64,000 bases of DNA from assembly GCF_014204625.1 (NCBI RefSeq), contig NZ_JACHLU010000002.1, positions 248,001 to 312,000 on the forward strand. The letters are read 5' to 3'. The notes under the pieces are model-generated. The model was not told the DNA's origin. It was given only the letters and a program-made list of their open reading frames with translations, and did not search any database. Shown one piece after another: positions 9,162-18,701 of this stretch (the first letter of the stretch is position 1; each line of letters starts with the position of its first letter). The DNA is from Gillisella vitis. Lineage in GTDB: Bacteria; Pseudomonadota; Alphaproteobacteria; Rhizobiales; Rhizobiaceae. Position numbers and translations under genes: made by a program.

Positions 9162-9572
9162 TCATTCCTGTCCTCGTTTCCCCGGATAGAACCGTAATGT
9201 GTGACAACGCTCGGTGATCTTGCCTTCTAGAACGGCAAGTATTGTCTCAAGAACACTGCGTCTTTCCGTTTGAACCTCGTCATTCCAAAATCGAAGCACA
9301 TCATAACCCTGATCATTCAGCCATGCTGTTCGTATCTCGTCTGAAGTGCTTTCGGCATGTTGGCTTCCATCCAGTTCAACAATCAAGCGCCGATCACGGC
9401 AAACGAAATCCGCAATATAGGCACCGAGAGGCACCTGTCGTGCGAATTTATGCCCGTTGAGCAACCTGTTGCGAAGATCGCTCCACAGCCGATATTCCGC
9501 GTCCGTTTCTTCTCTGCGCAGTTGCCTTGCCTGTTCAGTTTTGCCGGGGCGGCGTTTGGTAATGTCGGTCAT
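9162..9572 (-). CDS. DUF559-domain protein, endonuclease-like
   Basis: This 136-residue protein has the DUF559 pattern: RREETDAEYRLWSDLRNRLL, then FARQVPLGAYIADFVC, then LIVELDGSQHAE. The D of ADFVC, the E-x-D of VELDG and the glutamine match the restriction-endonuclease/Vsr-like fold, so nuclease activity is plausible. I chose the ATG at 9572; the longer reading from 9761 would translate the adjacent repeat. The gene is bracketed by two direct copies of the same palindromic repeat and appears inserted between two pyrimidine genes. Function unproven. Confidence 0.8.
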   Translation of the reverse strand: MTDITKRRPGKTEQARQLRREETDAEYRLWSDLRNRLLNGHKFARQVPLGAYIADFVCRDRRLIVELDGSQHAESTSDEIRTAWLNDQGYDVLRFWNDEVQTERRSVLETILAVLEGKITERCHTLRFYPGKRGQE

Positions 9573-9756
9573 GCCTTCGGCCCCCTCATCCGCCTGCCGG
9601 CACCTTCTCCCCGCTGGGGAGAAGAGACCAAGACGCAGCCGGTTCATCTTCATATGCTGCTGTCTTGCAATGCAAAGGTTACGGCACACTCCACCTTCTC
9701 CCCTGCGGGGAGAAGGTGGCTCGAAGAGCCGGATGAGGGGGTGCCGAAGGCCCATG
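9572..9756 (+). repeat. Interspersed palindromic repeat, copy 2, right of the DUF559 gene
   Basis: It has the same design and orientation as 8980-9150: GCCTTCGGCC, CCCTCATCCGCCTGCCGGCA, two CCTTCTCCCC hairpins, then CGGATGAGGG and GCCGAAGGC. It touches the DUF559 start codon and ends two bases before the amidohydrolase stop, so the DUF559 ribosome site lies inside the repeat. Confidence 0.85.
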
Positions 9757-9757
9757 C

Positions 9758-11011
9758 TCACCCCACAACCTCCGCCGTCTCCAGCACCGCGTGCAGCAAC
9801 ACATCACAGCCTGCCGATGCCCACTCCTTGGAAATCTCTTCCGCCTCATTGTGCGAAAGCCCACCCACACACGGACACATAATCATCGTTGATGGTGCAA
9901 CCTTGGCGGCCCAGCAGGCATCGTGGCCAGCGCCGGAAATGATGTTCATGTGGCTATAGCCCAGCCGCTCGGCGGCATCGCGCACGCGGCCGACCAGTGT
10001 GGGATCAAACGTGACGGGGTCGAAATGGCCAACGGCTTCCACCGAGCAGCCAACGCCAAGGGCTTCGCAAATCTTGGCAGCTTCAGCTTCAATCTTCGCC
10101 CGCATCCGGTCGAGTTTGTCTTGGGAGGGTGTGCGAATATCCACCGTGAACACCACCTTGCCCGGCAGCACATTGCGCGAATTGGGCGAGAAGAACACTT
10201 GGCCGACGCCGCCGACCGCACCCGGCTGTTCGCTCATCGCCACATCCTGCACCATCTCGATAATCCGGCTCATGGCCAGACCAGCGTTGACACGCAAGTT
10301 CATCGGCGTGGAGCCAGTATGCGCTTCGCGGCCCGTCAGCGTAAATTCCAGCCACCACAAGCCCTGACAGTGGGTGACAACGCCGATTTGCTTATTTTCG
10401 GCTTCCAGAATGGGCCCTTGCTCGATGTGATATTCGAAATAGGCGTGCATTTTGCGCGCACCCACTTCTTCATCACCCAGCCAGCCAATGCGTTTTAACT
10501 CATCGCCGTAAGACTTGCTGTCGGGGTCTTTGCGGGAATAGGCGTAATCCAGCGTGTGCATTCCGGCAAACACGCCCGAGGCCAGCATGGCGGGGGCAAA
10601 GCGCGCACCTTCTTCATTGGCCCAGTTGGTGACAACAATCGGATGCTTGGTTTTAACGCCAAGGTCGTTCATGGAACGCACCACTTCGAGAGCGGCCAGC
10701 ACACCCAGCACGCCATCATATTTGCCGCCGGTGGGCTGGGTGTCGAGGTGAGAGCCGACGTAAACGGGGAGCGCGGACGCGTCGGTGCCGGGGCGGGTGG
10801 CGAACATCGTGCCCATCTGGTCCACGCCCATGGTCATGCCTGCGGCTTCACACCAGCTCTGAAACAGGGCGCGGCCTTCGGCGTCTTCGTCGGTCAAGGT
10901 CTGGCGGTTGTTGCCGCCCGCAATGCCGGGGCCAATTTTGGCCATGTCCATCAGGCTGTCCCACAGCCGGTCAGCATTCACGCGCAGGTTCGCGCCGGGT
11001 TGAGCCGTCAT
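9758..11011 (-). CDS. Zn-dependent N-carbamoyl amidohydrolase (probable beta-ureidopropionase)
   Basis: This 417-residue M20-type enzyme would cut N-carbamoyl-beta-alanine (or the beta-aminoisobutyrate form) to the amino acid, CO2 and ammonia, the third pathway step. Metal-binding residues are H88 and D90 in GSHLDTQP, D99 in KYDGVLG and E133/E134 in NEEGARF. AGGA lies 8 bases before the ATG at 11011. The family also contains hydantoin-specific carbamoylases (HyuC/AmaB), so exact specificity rests on the preT-preA and hydA context. It diverges from rutR across a 289-base gap that contains a RutR-type operator. Confidence 0.9.
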   Translation of the reverse strand: MTAQPGANLRVNADRLWDSLMDMAKIGPGIAGGNNRQTLTDEDAEGRALFQSWCEAAGMTMGVDQMGTMFATRPGTDASALPVYVGSHLDTQPTGGKYDGVLGVLAALEVVRSMNDLGVKTKHPIVVTNWANEEGARFAPAMLASGVFAGMHTLDYAYSRKDPDSKSYGDELKRIGWLGDEEVGARKMHAYFEYHIEQGPILEAENKQIGVVTHCQGLWWLEFTLTGREAHTGSTPMNLRVNAGLAMSRIIEMVQDVAMSEQPGAVGGVGQVFFSPNSRNVLPGKVVFTVDIRTPSQDKLDRMRAKIEAEAAKICEALGVGCSVEAVGHFDPVTFDPTLVGRVRDAAERLGYSHMNIISGAGHDACWAAKVAPSTMIMCPCVGGLSHNEAEEISKEWASAGCDVLLHAVLETAEVVG

Positions 11012-11143
11012 CTCATCATTCCTAATCTGTGCAGGGGTTTCGATGCTGATCGAAAGCCGCTGTTCCCTCTTTTTTGACTCTTGTTATTTTTGAGCCTTTG
11101 TTTCGGTCTCAGCCATTGCCTTTCTGAAGGCAGTGATTGATAT

Positions 11144-11159
11144 TTGACCGATTGGTAAA
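11144..11159. promoter_or_regulatory. Candidate RutR-type operator
   Basis: TTGACCGATTGGTAAA matches the Escherichia coli RutR consensus TTGACCA-NN-TGGTCAA at 12 of 14 defined bases. It lies between the divergent amidohydrolase and rutR-like genes. A related site (13 of 16 identical, on the opposite strand) lies upstream of preT at 18702-18717. Confidence 0.6.
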
Positions 11160-11300
11160 CATTACAACTTCCGCTGCTGTACTCAAGTCGAAAATGCGGA
11201 AAAGTTTCGCAAAAATTACAGGCGGTTGCTTAAAAACTGAGCCTGTTTTTTAAGCGGTTTCTCCATGACGTGCATAAATTGGCAGATGGCAGGGGATAGC

Positions 11301-11942
11301 ATGGCAATACCGAGAGCAGCAAAAACCCAGCGGCGCACACGCATTCAGGAAGAGAAGGAAGAGGTCATCCTTCAGGCGGCGCTGGATGTGTTCTCAATCA
11401 GAGGCTTTCGCGGCTCGACCATTGATCAGATCGCCGAGGTGGCGGGCATGTCGAAGCCCAATCTGCTCTATTATTTTCGCACCAAAGAAGCCATGCACCG
11501 GGTGTTGATGGATCGTCTTTTGTCCAACTGGCTGGAGCCTTTGCGGGCTTTTGATGCCGATGGTGATCCGCGCGAGGAAATCTGCTCCTACATTCGCCGC
11601 AAGCTGGAAATGGCGCGGGATTTTCCGCGTGAAAGCCGCCTGTTTGCCAATGAGATCTTGCAGGGGGCACCCAATATTGAGGATGTTTTGAAAGGCTCGC
11701 TGAAAGAGCTGGTGGATGAAAAGGTGAAGGTGATTCGCAGCTGGATTGCGTCGGGCAAGCTGGCCCATTGTGATCCCTATCACCTGATCTTTTCCATCTG
11801 GTCGACCACGCAACATTATGCTGATTTTGATGTGCAGGTGCGGGCTGTTCTGGGGCCGCAAACCGCCAGCGACAACCGTTTTGAGGATGCCGCTCATTTT
11901 CTGGAGGCCCTGTTTGTCAGAGGGCTGAAACTGGAGGTCTGA
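11301..11942 (+). CDS. rutR: TetR-family regulator, RutR-like
   Basis: This 213-residue repressor has an N-terminal helix-turn-helix (STIDQIAEVAGMSKPNLLYY, about residues 39-58) and a C-terminal ligand domain of the RutR/YcdC type (RESRLFANEILQGAP, IFSIWSTTQHYADF). Known RutR binds uracil and thymine and leaves DNA when they are present. I chose the ATG at 11301, with AGGGGA 4 bases before it. The neighbouring catabolic genes and the two operator candidates support control of pyrimidine breakdown. Here it governs a reductive pathway, whereas in E. coli it governs the Rut pathway. Confidence 0.85.
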   Translation: MAIPRAAKTQRRTRIQEEKEEVILQAALDVFSIRGFRGSTIDQIAEVAGMSKPNLLYYFRTKEAMHRVLMDRLLSNWLEPLRAFDADGDPREEICSYIRRKLEMARDFPRESRLFANEILQGAPNIEDVLKGSLKELVDEKVKVIRSWIASGKLAHCDPYHLIFSIWSTTQHYADFDVQVRAVLGPQTASDNRFEDAAHFLEALFVRGLKLEV

Positions 11943-12878
11943 TCAATCGGGCAGGGTGGCCATGGCCACAAGACCCGCGGCGGTTATCAAGGCCCCCGCA
12001 AGAACGCCGATGGGTGCCCAGCCATGGCCCAAAGCCCCTTCCAGCACAATGATGAAGCTGGGCGTCAGATAGCTATAGGCCAGCACCTTGGGCGCTGGCA
12101 GCCGCGTTGCTGCATATTGCAGTAGCAGAAAGGTAATCAGCGTCATGACAACGGCGAGATAGATGACCATCACCCAGGCCAGCAGGGGCACGCTGGCGTA
12201 ATCCAGCGCCAGCAATCTGGGTGCGCCGGGAACCATGATGAAGGCAAGCGTTGCAACCGCCGTCCAGAACATGAAAATCAGGGCCGGTTCATCTTCGTTG
12301 AACTTGCGCAACAGCGGCACATAAATCGCGTGGGCTGTGACGCCGACAAGATAGATCATTTCACCCTTGCCAAGATCAAAACTGAGCAGAGCGTGAATAT
12401 CGCCTTGAAAAATAACCCAGATGGCCCCGATGGCGGCAATGCTGAGGCTGAGCAGCACACGCCCACGGGTGCGCTGGCGCATCAATATCCATCCGAAACC
12501 GGCACTCATCAACGGCATGATGGTGAAGATCGCGCCGGTTGCCACAGGTGCGGTAAATTGCAAGGCAATAAACATGCTGAGCATGTAGGTGGACATCAAC
12601 GCGCCAACAATCAGAAACCGTCCCGGCCGTTTGGGCAACGCAAGGGGATAGCCTTTGATTTTGAAGCAGATCAATCCCGTGACCACCACGGTCACAATAT
12701 AACGCAATGCAGTCAGAGCGATGGGGTCCATCACCCGGGTGGCAATGCCGCCAAAGGAAAAGGACGTGGCCAGCAGCAGGGCAAACAGCAGCACGGCCAG
12801 ATGTGCTTTCAGCTTTTCGCGCCCGCGTGCGTGCAGGTTGTGGCGGTCAAGCGGGGAGGCGGTTGTGGGTGATGTCAC
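11943..12878 (-). CDS. EamA/DMT-family transporter
   Basis: This 311-residue inner-membrane protein has two EamA repeats and about ten helices, for example LAVLLFALLLATSFSFGGIA at the start and GVLAGALITAAGLVAMATLP at the end. It is probably a metabolite exporter, but the substrate is unreadable. It ends directly against the rutR stop in a convergent layout. The start at 12878 is GTG with only a weak AAGAAG upstream, so the N-terminus is uncertain. Confidence 0.85.
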   Translation of the reverse strand: MTSPTTASPLDRHNLHARGREKLKAHLAVLLFALLLATSFSFGGIATRVMDPIALTALRYIVTVVVTGLICFKIKGYPLALPKRPGRFLIVGALMSTYMLSMFIALQFTAPVATGAIFTIMPLMSAGFGWILMRQRTRGRVLLSLSIAAIGAIWVIFQGDIHALLSFDLGKGEMIYLVGVTAHAIYVPLLRKFNEDEPALIFMFWTAVATLAFIMVPGAPRLLALDYASVPLLAWVMVIYLAVVMTLITFLLLQYAATRLPAPKVLAYSYLTPSFIIVLEGALGHGWAPIGVLAGALITAAGLVAMATLPD

Positions 12879-12939
12879 GGCTGTCTTCTTTATGGCGGCG
12901 ATTTTGATCTGTCGGGAATGGCGTTATACAGTTTTGTGT

Positions 12940-15645
12940 TCAGCCGGCGAGATTTTTCAACGTCTCCGTTTTGGTGCTGGCCAAAAGAGCAAACAGCGCA
13001 TCATCGCTCATGGGTTTTGCCAGGGCATAGCCCTGCAAGATGTGACAGCCAAGATCACGCAGGATTTCGGCATGGTGCATGGTTTCCACACCCTCGGCGA
13101 TAATGTCGATGCCAAGTGATTTGCCAATGTCAACAATAGAGCCGATCAACCGGCGCTGCGGCTTGCTGTCCAGAATGGGCAGGGTTAATTGCCGGTCGAT
13201 TTTCAGACGGCGTGGCGACAGTTTCAGCAGGCTGAGAATGGAAGAATAGCCGGTGCCGAAATCATCGATTTCAATTTCAATGCCAAGGGATTTTATCTGG
13301 TTGATGGCCAGCGAGGCCGCCTCATCCTTGTCGTCAAAGGCAATGGATTCCAGCAGTTCGAATGCAAGGCCGCCCGCAGGCAAAGGCGTATGCTGAAGCC
13401 GTTCCAGCAAGCCATCGTCAAACAGCCGCTGCGCCGAGATGTTGACCGAGACATGCAACGCCTCAAAACCATGCTCTTGCCAGCGTCGGGCCGCTTTGAG
13501 GGTTTGCTCCAGAATGGTCTTGTCTATATCGGCCACCACATTCAGGCTTTGCGCGACGCTGAGGAAAGCCGCCGGTGCCAGCAGCCCCCGCTCTGGGTGC
13601 TGCCAGCGGGCCAAAGCTTCGACGCCGACGATTTTCAGCGTGTGGGCGTCAAATTGCGGCTGAAAATACGGAATGAACTCGTGCTGTTCCAGCGAGCGAA
13701 GAATGGCATCTGCCGTGCGCTTGGTGGCAAATGTTGCCTCTTTCAATGTATCGGTGAAAAACTCAAGCCGGTTCTTGCCGCGCCGTTTGGCCTCGTAGAG
13801 GGCAATATCGGCGTTGATCAGCGCCAGTTCCATACTGTCGAGGGTGGGAGGAATAAGAGCAATGCCAATGCTGGCTCCCACGCGACATTCCTGGCCTTCC
13901 CATGGAATTGGCTGGTTGATGGCGGCGATCAAGGCTTCGCCCATGGCTTTGGCTTTTTCCTCGGCTGTGCCCTGGCGGCCGTGGCAAACCACCACAAATT
14001 CATCGCCACCAATCCGGGCTGCGAAATCATCCTTGTCAGTCATGGCACTGATCTGGTTTGCCACATGGCGTAGCATGGTGTCGCCAGCGGCATGACCCAG
14101 CGTATCATTGATGTCCTTGAACCGATCAAGGTCAATATGCAGCACCGCGGTCATCTGTCCCGTCTGGTCAGGTTCGATTTTTGCCAGATGTCTGTCCAGG
14201 TAACGCCGATTGGCAAGCCCTGTCAGCGGGTCGTGCAGAGAGCTGTGCTCCATGGCAAGGCGCGCATCTTCCAGCGCAAGATTCTGTAATTCGAGGGCAT
14301 TTTTGGCAGTTTGCAGATCTTCCTGCATTTTGACATCTGCTGTGACACTCCAGTTGACGCCGACGATTTTTTTGCGGAAATGCGCATCGCGGTAAACGGC
14401 ACCAAAGGCCCGAAGATGTCGGATCTCGCCCGTTTCTGTCACGATCCTGAACTGGGTGGAGTAATCGGCGTTGGTCCGTATGGCATTGTCAAAATGCCTG
14501 GATGTCACCTCACGGTCGTCTGGATGCAACCTGCGTTTCCACTCGTCGACATCGGTCTCGGACATGCTGTCGTCCATACCATAAAGCTGGAGCATTCGCG
14601 TATCCCAATGGAGGCGGCCTGTGGCAATATCCACTTCCCAAACACCAATTTGCGATGCATCCAGAGCAATTTGCAGTCGTTGCGACAGGGTGCGCAATTC
14701 GCGCTTCTGCTCATTCAATTCGGCAATATTGGCCTGCCGTTCCTGCAACAGACGGGCGACCCATAAAATCGGAGCCAGAATCATGAAGGCGAGGAAAAAC
14801 ATCAGGATACGACGTTTTGATGCATTCTCTTCTGTCGGCAGCACCGTATCTTTCGGGCTTGCGGCCAGAACCCAGCTTTGTGCTCCGATGTTGACGGCCA
14901 TGGTCAGAAAGGCATTTTGCATCAATCGCGCATCGCCGAAAATCGGCGTGCCGCGCGTGTCCGTCGTGTCATATAAGGCAATGGTGAGATCGAGCGCAGG
15001 ATCATCAAGGCCGCTGTCTTTGAAAAGCCTGTCGACCTCTATGGTACCAACCAGAAGTCTGCGGGACATGGCCTTTGCCTGAAGCATGTCGCTGGTGACC
15101 GCAGAAGCTCCATCAATGTTCACAGGATAATAGATTCTGAGCCTGTTGCCGCCCAACGAGGGGCTATTGGGCCGGGCTACAACGAATGTATTGGTTTTCT
15201 CCGCCAGAGTTTCGGCCTTGATGTCCTCGGGATTGGTCGAGAACGGTTGCCCCAGCATGGATTGATTGGGAAAATACGGATAGATCATTGTTGCCATTTT
15301 GTGCTGGACAACGCTGATGTCATTCAGGCGCATCGGGCGTGAGAAAAGTCGTCGGCCAATATCAGAAAATCGGGTCTGATTCATGTTCGGCTCGGTTTCC
15401 ATCACGGCCGCCAGACTTTGCAACAGCTTTATATCTGCTTTGATATTGCCTTCCAGTTGCGCGCGTATGGAGCTGAGCCTGTCTGCTATCGCAGCCCTGC
15501 GGTCTTCTGTCTGTGATTTTTCTGCTTGAGAATCAAAAATATAGATCGCAACAAACACAGCAATGCTGACAATAACGGTTGGCCAGTAGAATGTGGCATA
15601 CCGATGGATAGTGTCAATGATGTTGGATCTTTGTCTGACGTCCAT
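12940..15645 (-). CDS. CHASE-PAS-GGDEF-EAL cyclic-di-GMP enzyme
   Basis: This 901-residue membrane protein should both make and break cyclic-di-GMP. Layout: membrane helix at about 20-37, a periplasmic CHASE-like sensor to about 280, a second helix (ILMFFLAFMILAPILWVARL), a PAS domain at about 320-450, then GGDEF and EAL. The active motifs are intact: RIGGDEF near residue 545, VEALARW near 673 and IDDFGTGYSS near 793. EGVET is also present. Both activities are therefore possible and one usually dominates in vivo. It lies between preA and the EamA gene with its own 250-base upstream region; no functional link to pyrimidine genes is evident. Confidence 0.93.
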   Translation of the reverse strand: MDVRQRSNIIDTIHRYATFYWPTVIVSIAVFVAIYIFDSQAEKSQTEDRRAAIADRLSSIRAQLEGNIKADIKLLQSLAAVMETEPNMNQTRFSDIGRRLFSRPMRLNDISVVQHKMATMIYPYFPNQSMLGQPFSTNPEDIKAETLAEKTNTFVVARPNSPSLGGNRLRIYYPVNIDGASAVTSDMLQAKAMSRRLLVGTIEVDRLFKDSGLDDPALDLTIALYDTTDTRGTPIFGDARLMQNAFLTMAVNIGAQSWVLAASPKDTVLPTEENASKRRILMFFLAFMILAPILWVARLLQERQANIAELNEQKRELRTLSQRLQIALDASQIGVWEVDIATGRLHWDTRMLQLYGMDDSMSETDVDEWKRRLHPDDREVTSRHFDNAIRTNADYSTQFRIVTETGEIRHLRAFGAVYRDAHFRKKIVGVNWSVTADVKMQEDLQTAKNALELQNLALEDARLAMEHSSLHDPLTGLANRRYLDRHLAKIEPDQTGQMTAVLHIDLDRFKDINDTLGHAAGDTMLRHVANQISAMTDKDDFAARIGGDEFVVVCHGRQGTAEEKAKAMGEALIAAINQPIPWEGQECRVGASIGIALIPPTLDSMELALINADIALYEAKRRGKNRLEFFTDTLKEATFATKRTADAILRSLEQHEFIPYFQPQFDAHTLKIVGVEALARWQHPERGLLAPAAFLSVAQSLNVVADIDKTILEQTLKAARRWQEHGFEALHVSVNISAQRLFDDGLLERLQHTPLPAGGLAFELLESIAFDDKDEAASLAINQIKSLGIEIEIDDFGTGYSSILSLLKLSPRRLKIDRQLTLPILDSKPQRRLIGSIVDIGKSLGIDIIAEGVETMHHAEILRDLGCHILQGYALAKPMSDDALFALLASTKTETLKNLAG

Positions 15646-15897
15646 TATGCGCGCACTTTGTTCATGTAGACAATGACCCTACTACAGTATCGGGCAATTC
15701 AGGCCATGAAATATTTTAAAAACGTTGAATGTCCTCAAAATAAACAGATGCAGTTTCTGACGATACCCTCATACGTCCAACTGGCCACAGTCTGCGGCAT
15801 GTCGATAGCCGTCAGACGGAACATGTTTGCGCCTCATGATTCTCTCTCAGCCCGATTCGATTGACGGCAAAAATGAGGCATATACATCATGTGCTAC

Positions 15898-15933
15898 AGC
15901 GCCCGGGCCTCTTTGAAAAGAGGTCCGGGCGCT
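15898..15933. terminator. Strong hairpin downstream of preA
   Basis: AGCGCCCGGGCCTCTTT pairs with AGAGGTCCGGGCGCT around GAA, a stem of about 16 bp with one mismatch. It is 22 bases past the preA stop. No clear U-run follows on either strand, so it may be a terminator or an mRNA-protecting stem. Confidence 0.55.
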
Positions 15934-15954
15934 ATGAATGCAAATATAGGCTGT

Positions 15955-17268
15955 TTATTCTGCTGCCTGCACCGCCATGGGGTTGTTGGGATGGGTGGTC
16001 CAGTTGGCGTAATGGGCATCAACCGGCTTGCCGGTGCGCAGGTCCAGCGTGCCGGGTTCCAATCCAACCATGGTGATGCAGTTTTCCACCGGACAGACAT
16101 TGACGCACAGATTGCAGCCAACGCATTCGTCTTCCATCACCTCAAATTTGCGCAGGCCATCGACGATATTGGTGATAGCCTGATGGGATGTGTCCTCGCA
16201 GGCAATATGACAGCGACCACATTTGATGCAGGCATCCTGATCAATATGGGCTTTGGCAATATAGTTGAGATTGAGATATTGCCAATCGCTGACATTGGGC
16301 ACGGCACGGCCGCAAATGTCGTCGAGAGTCTGGTGCCCCTTGGAATCCATCCAGTCGGACAGGCCGGAGATCATTTCCTCCACGATCTTGAAACCATAGG
16401 TCATGGCAGCCGTGCAGACCTGCACATTGCCAGCGCCCAGCGCCAGAAACTCAGCCGCATCGCGCCATGTGGTCACGCCACCAATACCGGAGATGGGCAG
16501 GCCATAGGTTTGCGGATCACGGGCAATTTCCGCCACCATGTTGAGGGCAATCGGCTTGACAGCAGGGCCGCAATAGCCGCCATGGCTGCCCTTGCCGCCC
16601 ACGGTTGGCATGGGCGCGAAATTATCCAGATCAACCGAGACAATGGAATTGATGGTGTTGATCAGTGATACCGCATCGGTGCCGCCTGCTTTTGCGGCCC
16701 GCGCCGGGTTGCGAATATCGGTGATATTGGGCGTGAGCTTGGTAATCACCGGCATACGGGTGTATTGTTTGCACCAGCGCACCACCATTTCGATATATTC
16801 CGGCACCTGACCAACGGCGGCCCCCATGCCGCGCTCGGACATGCCGTGCGGACAGCCGAAGTTCAGCTCAATGCCATCGGCTCCGGTTTCTTCCACCAAA
16901 GGTAGAATGGCCTTCCACTCTGCCTCCTCACAGGGCACCATGATCGAGGCGATCAGGGCGCGGTCTGGCCAGTTCATCTTGACCTGCTTCATTTCCTGCA
17001 AATTGACCTGAAGCGGCCGGTCGGTGATCAGTTCGATATTGTTCAGACCCAGCAGGCGGCGGTCAGCCCCCCAGATGGCCCCGTAGCGCGGGCCGTTGAC
17101 ATTGACCACCGGCGGGCCTTCCGAGCCAAGGGTTTTCCAGACCACGCCGCCCCAGCCCGCCTTGAAGGCGCGCTCGACATTGTAAGCCTTATCGGTTGGC
17201 GGTGCCGAGGCCAGCCAGAAGGGGTTGGGAGATTTGATGCCCACGAAATTATTGCGAAGATCAGCCAT
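15955..17268 (-). CDS. preA: NAD-dependent dihydropyrimidine dehydrogenase subunit PreA
   Basis: This 437-residue cytoplasmic flavoprotein subunit reduces uracil or thymine to the dihydro form, the first step of the pathway. The FMN barrel starts NFVGIKSPNPFWLASAPPTD. At the C-terminus are two [4Fe-4S] motifs, CIKCGRCHIAC (near 346) and CVGCNLCVNVC (near 380), which pass electrons to or from PreT. I chose the ATG at 17268, 13 bases after the preT stop. The longer reading from 17346 overlaps preT. Substrate channelling to hydA and the amidohydrolase fits the cluster. Confidence 0.95.
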   Translation of the reverse strand: MADLRNNFVGIKSPNPFWLASAPPTDKAYNVERAFKAGWGGVVWKTLGSEGPPVVNVNGPRYGAIWGADRRLLGLNNIELITDRPLQVNLQEMKQVKMNWPDRALIASIMVPCEEAEWKAILPLVEETGADGIELNFGCPHGMSERGMGAAVGQVPEYIEMVVRWCKQYTRMPVITKLTPNITDIRNPARAAKAGGTDAVSLINTINSIVSVDLDNFAPMPTVGGKGSHGGYCGPAVKPIALNMVAEIARDPQTYGLPISGIGGVTTWRDAAEFLALGAGNVQVCTAAMTYGFKIVEEMISGLSDWMDSKGHQTLDDICGRAVPNVSDWQYLNLNYIAKAHIDQDACIKCGRCHIACEDTSHQAITNIVDGLRKFEVMEDECVGCNLCVNVCPVENCITMVGLEPGTLDLRTGKPVDAHYANWTTHPNNPMAVQAAE

Positions 17269-17281
17269 GATCGTTTCCCTC

Positions 17282-18643
17282 TCAAGCCACAGCGGTTGTG
17301 CCCGCAGCGAGCACTGCGAGAGACAGGTTGATGCTTTCAGCCGCATCGCGGCCCATGGCGACGGCGGAAACCGTCAGGTCCTGACCACCAAAGGCGCAGT
17401 CGCCACCGGCCCAGACACCGGGAATGGAGGTGCGGCCCTCAGTGTCAATGGCAATCTTGCCGCCTTCCAGCTTCAGAGCATCCTGACCTTGCCCATCAAG
17501 CTTCTGGCCAATGGCCACCAGAACCTGATCCGCCTTGATCTCGGTGATGTGGCCTGAGCCCTTCATCATGCCGTTCTCAATGTGGGTATATTCAAAGCTG
17601 ATGCCTGATACATGGCCGTGATGATGGGCCACTTCCTTGGGCTGGAGCCAGTGGCGAATATGAACGCCCTTGCTTGCTGCCAGATCCTGCTCAAAATCCG
17701 AGGCATTCATATGCTCTTTGCCACGGCGATAGCAGATGGTGACGTTTTCGGCCCCCAGCAGCTTGGCCTGAATGGCGGCATCAATCGCAGTCATGCCGCC
17801 ACCAATCACCACAACATCGCGGCCCACCGGCACATCGGCCTTGTCGTTGGCTTCGCGCAAGTTGGCAATAAATTCAACGGCATCCATGACGCCATTGATC
17901 TGTGCGCCGGGAATGTTGAGCGTATTGACGTTGCCAAGCCCGGTGCCGAGGAACACGGCATCAAATGTTTCCTGAAGCTCAGTCAGCGTAAAATCACGGC
18001 CCAGCATCTGGCCGTTGATCACGTCAATATTGCCGATGGAGAGAATATAATCCACCTCGGCCTGGGCAAAGTCATTGGTGGTCTTGTAGGCGGCAATGCC
18101 ATATTCGTTCAGGCCACCGGCCTTTTCGCGCACGTCGAAAATGGTGACAAAATGGCCGTGCATGGCAAGGCGATGGGCGCAGGCCAGACCCGCAGGTCCA
18201 GCCCCGACCACAGCAATGCGCTTGTTGGTCTCAGGCGCGGGCGTATAAAACTGACGGCCCTGCTCGATGGCAAGGTCGGTGGCATAGCGCTGCAAGCGGC
18301 CAATCTCCACCGGCTTCTCTTCGGCGGCGTTGCGCACACAGGCCTGTTCGCACAGGGTCTCAGTGGGACAGACGCGGGCGCACATGCCGCCCAGAATGTT
18401 CTGGTCGAAAATTGTCTTGGCCGATCCCGTTGCATTGCCAGTCGATATTTGCCGGATGAACATCGGAATATCGATGGCGGTGGGACAGGCCGTCATGCAC
18501 GGCGCGTCATAACAGAAATAGCATCGGTCCGAGGCCACAAGGGCTTCGTGATGGCTCAGGCGCGGGTGCAGATCAGAGAAGTTTTTTGCATAATCGGCAG
18601 CGTCAAGCCGCCCGGCCTTGAGGCCCGGTTCCAGTCTTCGCAT
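17282..18643 (-). CDS. preT: NAD-dependent dihydropyrimidine dehydrogenase subunit PreT
   Basis: This 453-residue partner of PreA carries FAD and NAD(H). The N-terminal iron-sulfur domain has C41, C44, C49, C53 (CYFCYDAPCMTAC) and C88, C92, C98, C102. The FAD loop is VVGAGPAGLA (145-154) and the NAD loop is VVVIGGGMTAIDAA near 290. The ATG at 18643 has AGGGAA 7 bases upstream. It leads the preT-preA operon. Upstream lies a RutR-type operator candidate and a very AT-rich region shared with the divergent DUF2325 gene. Confidence 0.95.
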   Translation of the reverse strand: MRRLEPGLKAGRLDAADYAKNFSDLHPRLSHHEALVASDRCYFCYDAPCMTACPTAIDIPMFIRQISTGNATGSAKTIFDQNILGGMCARVCPTETLCEQACVRNAAEEKPVEIGRLQRYATDLAIEQGRQFYTPAPETNKRIAVVGAGPAGLACAHRLAMHGHFVTIFDVREKAGGLNEYGIAAYKTTNDFAQAEVDYILSIGNIDVINGQMLGRDFTLTELQETFDAVFLGTGLGNVNTLNIPGAQINGVMDAVEFIANLREANDKADVPVGRDVVVIGGGMTAIDAAIQAKLLGAENVTICYRRGKEHMNASDFEQDLAASKGVHIRHWLQPKEVAHHHGHVSGISFEYTHIENGMMKGSGHITEIKADQVLVAIGQKLDGQGQDALKLEGGKIAIDTEGRTSIPGVWAGGDCAFGGQDLTVSAVAMGRDAAESINLSLAVLAAGTTAVA

Positions 18644-18701
18644 CGCAGTTCCCTCTTTTTTGTTCGAAGCGATTGCAAAAATGGTAACGCAGCTTAAAAA
18701 T

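Noticed and set aside
15673..15864. 63-codon open frame upstream of the GGDEF-EAL gene
   Set aside because: No ribosome site or protein character; the 250-base gap is better seen as the promoter region.
15898..15933. Confident intrinsic terminator
   Set aside because: The stem is strong but no U-run follows, so it is listed only as a likely terminator or stabilising hairpin.
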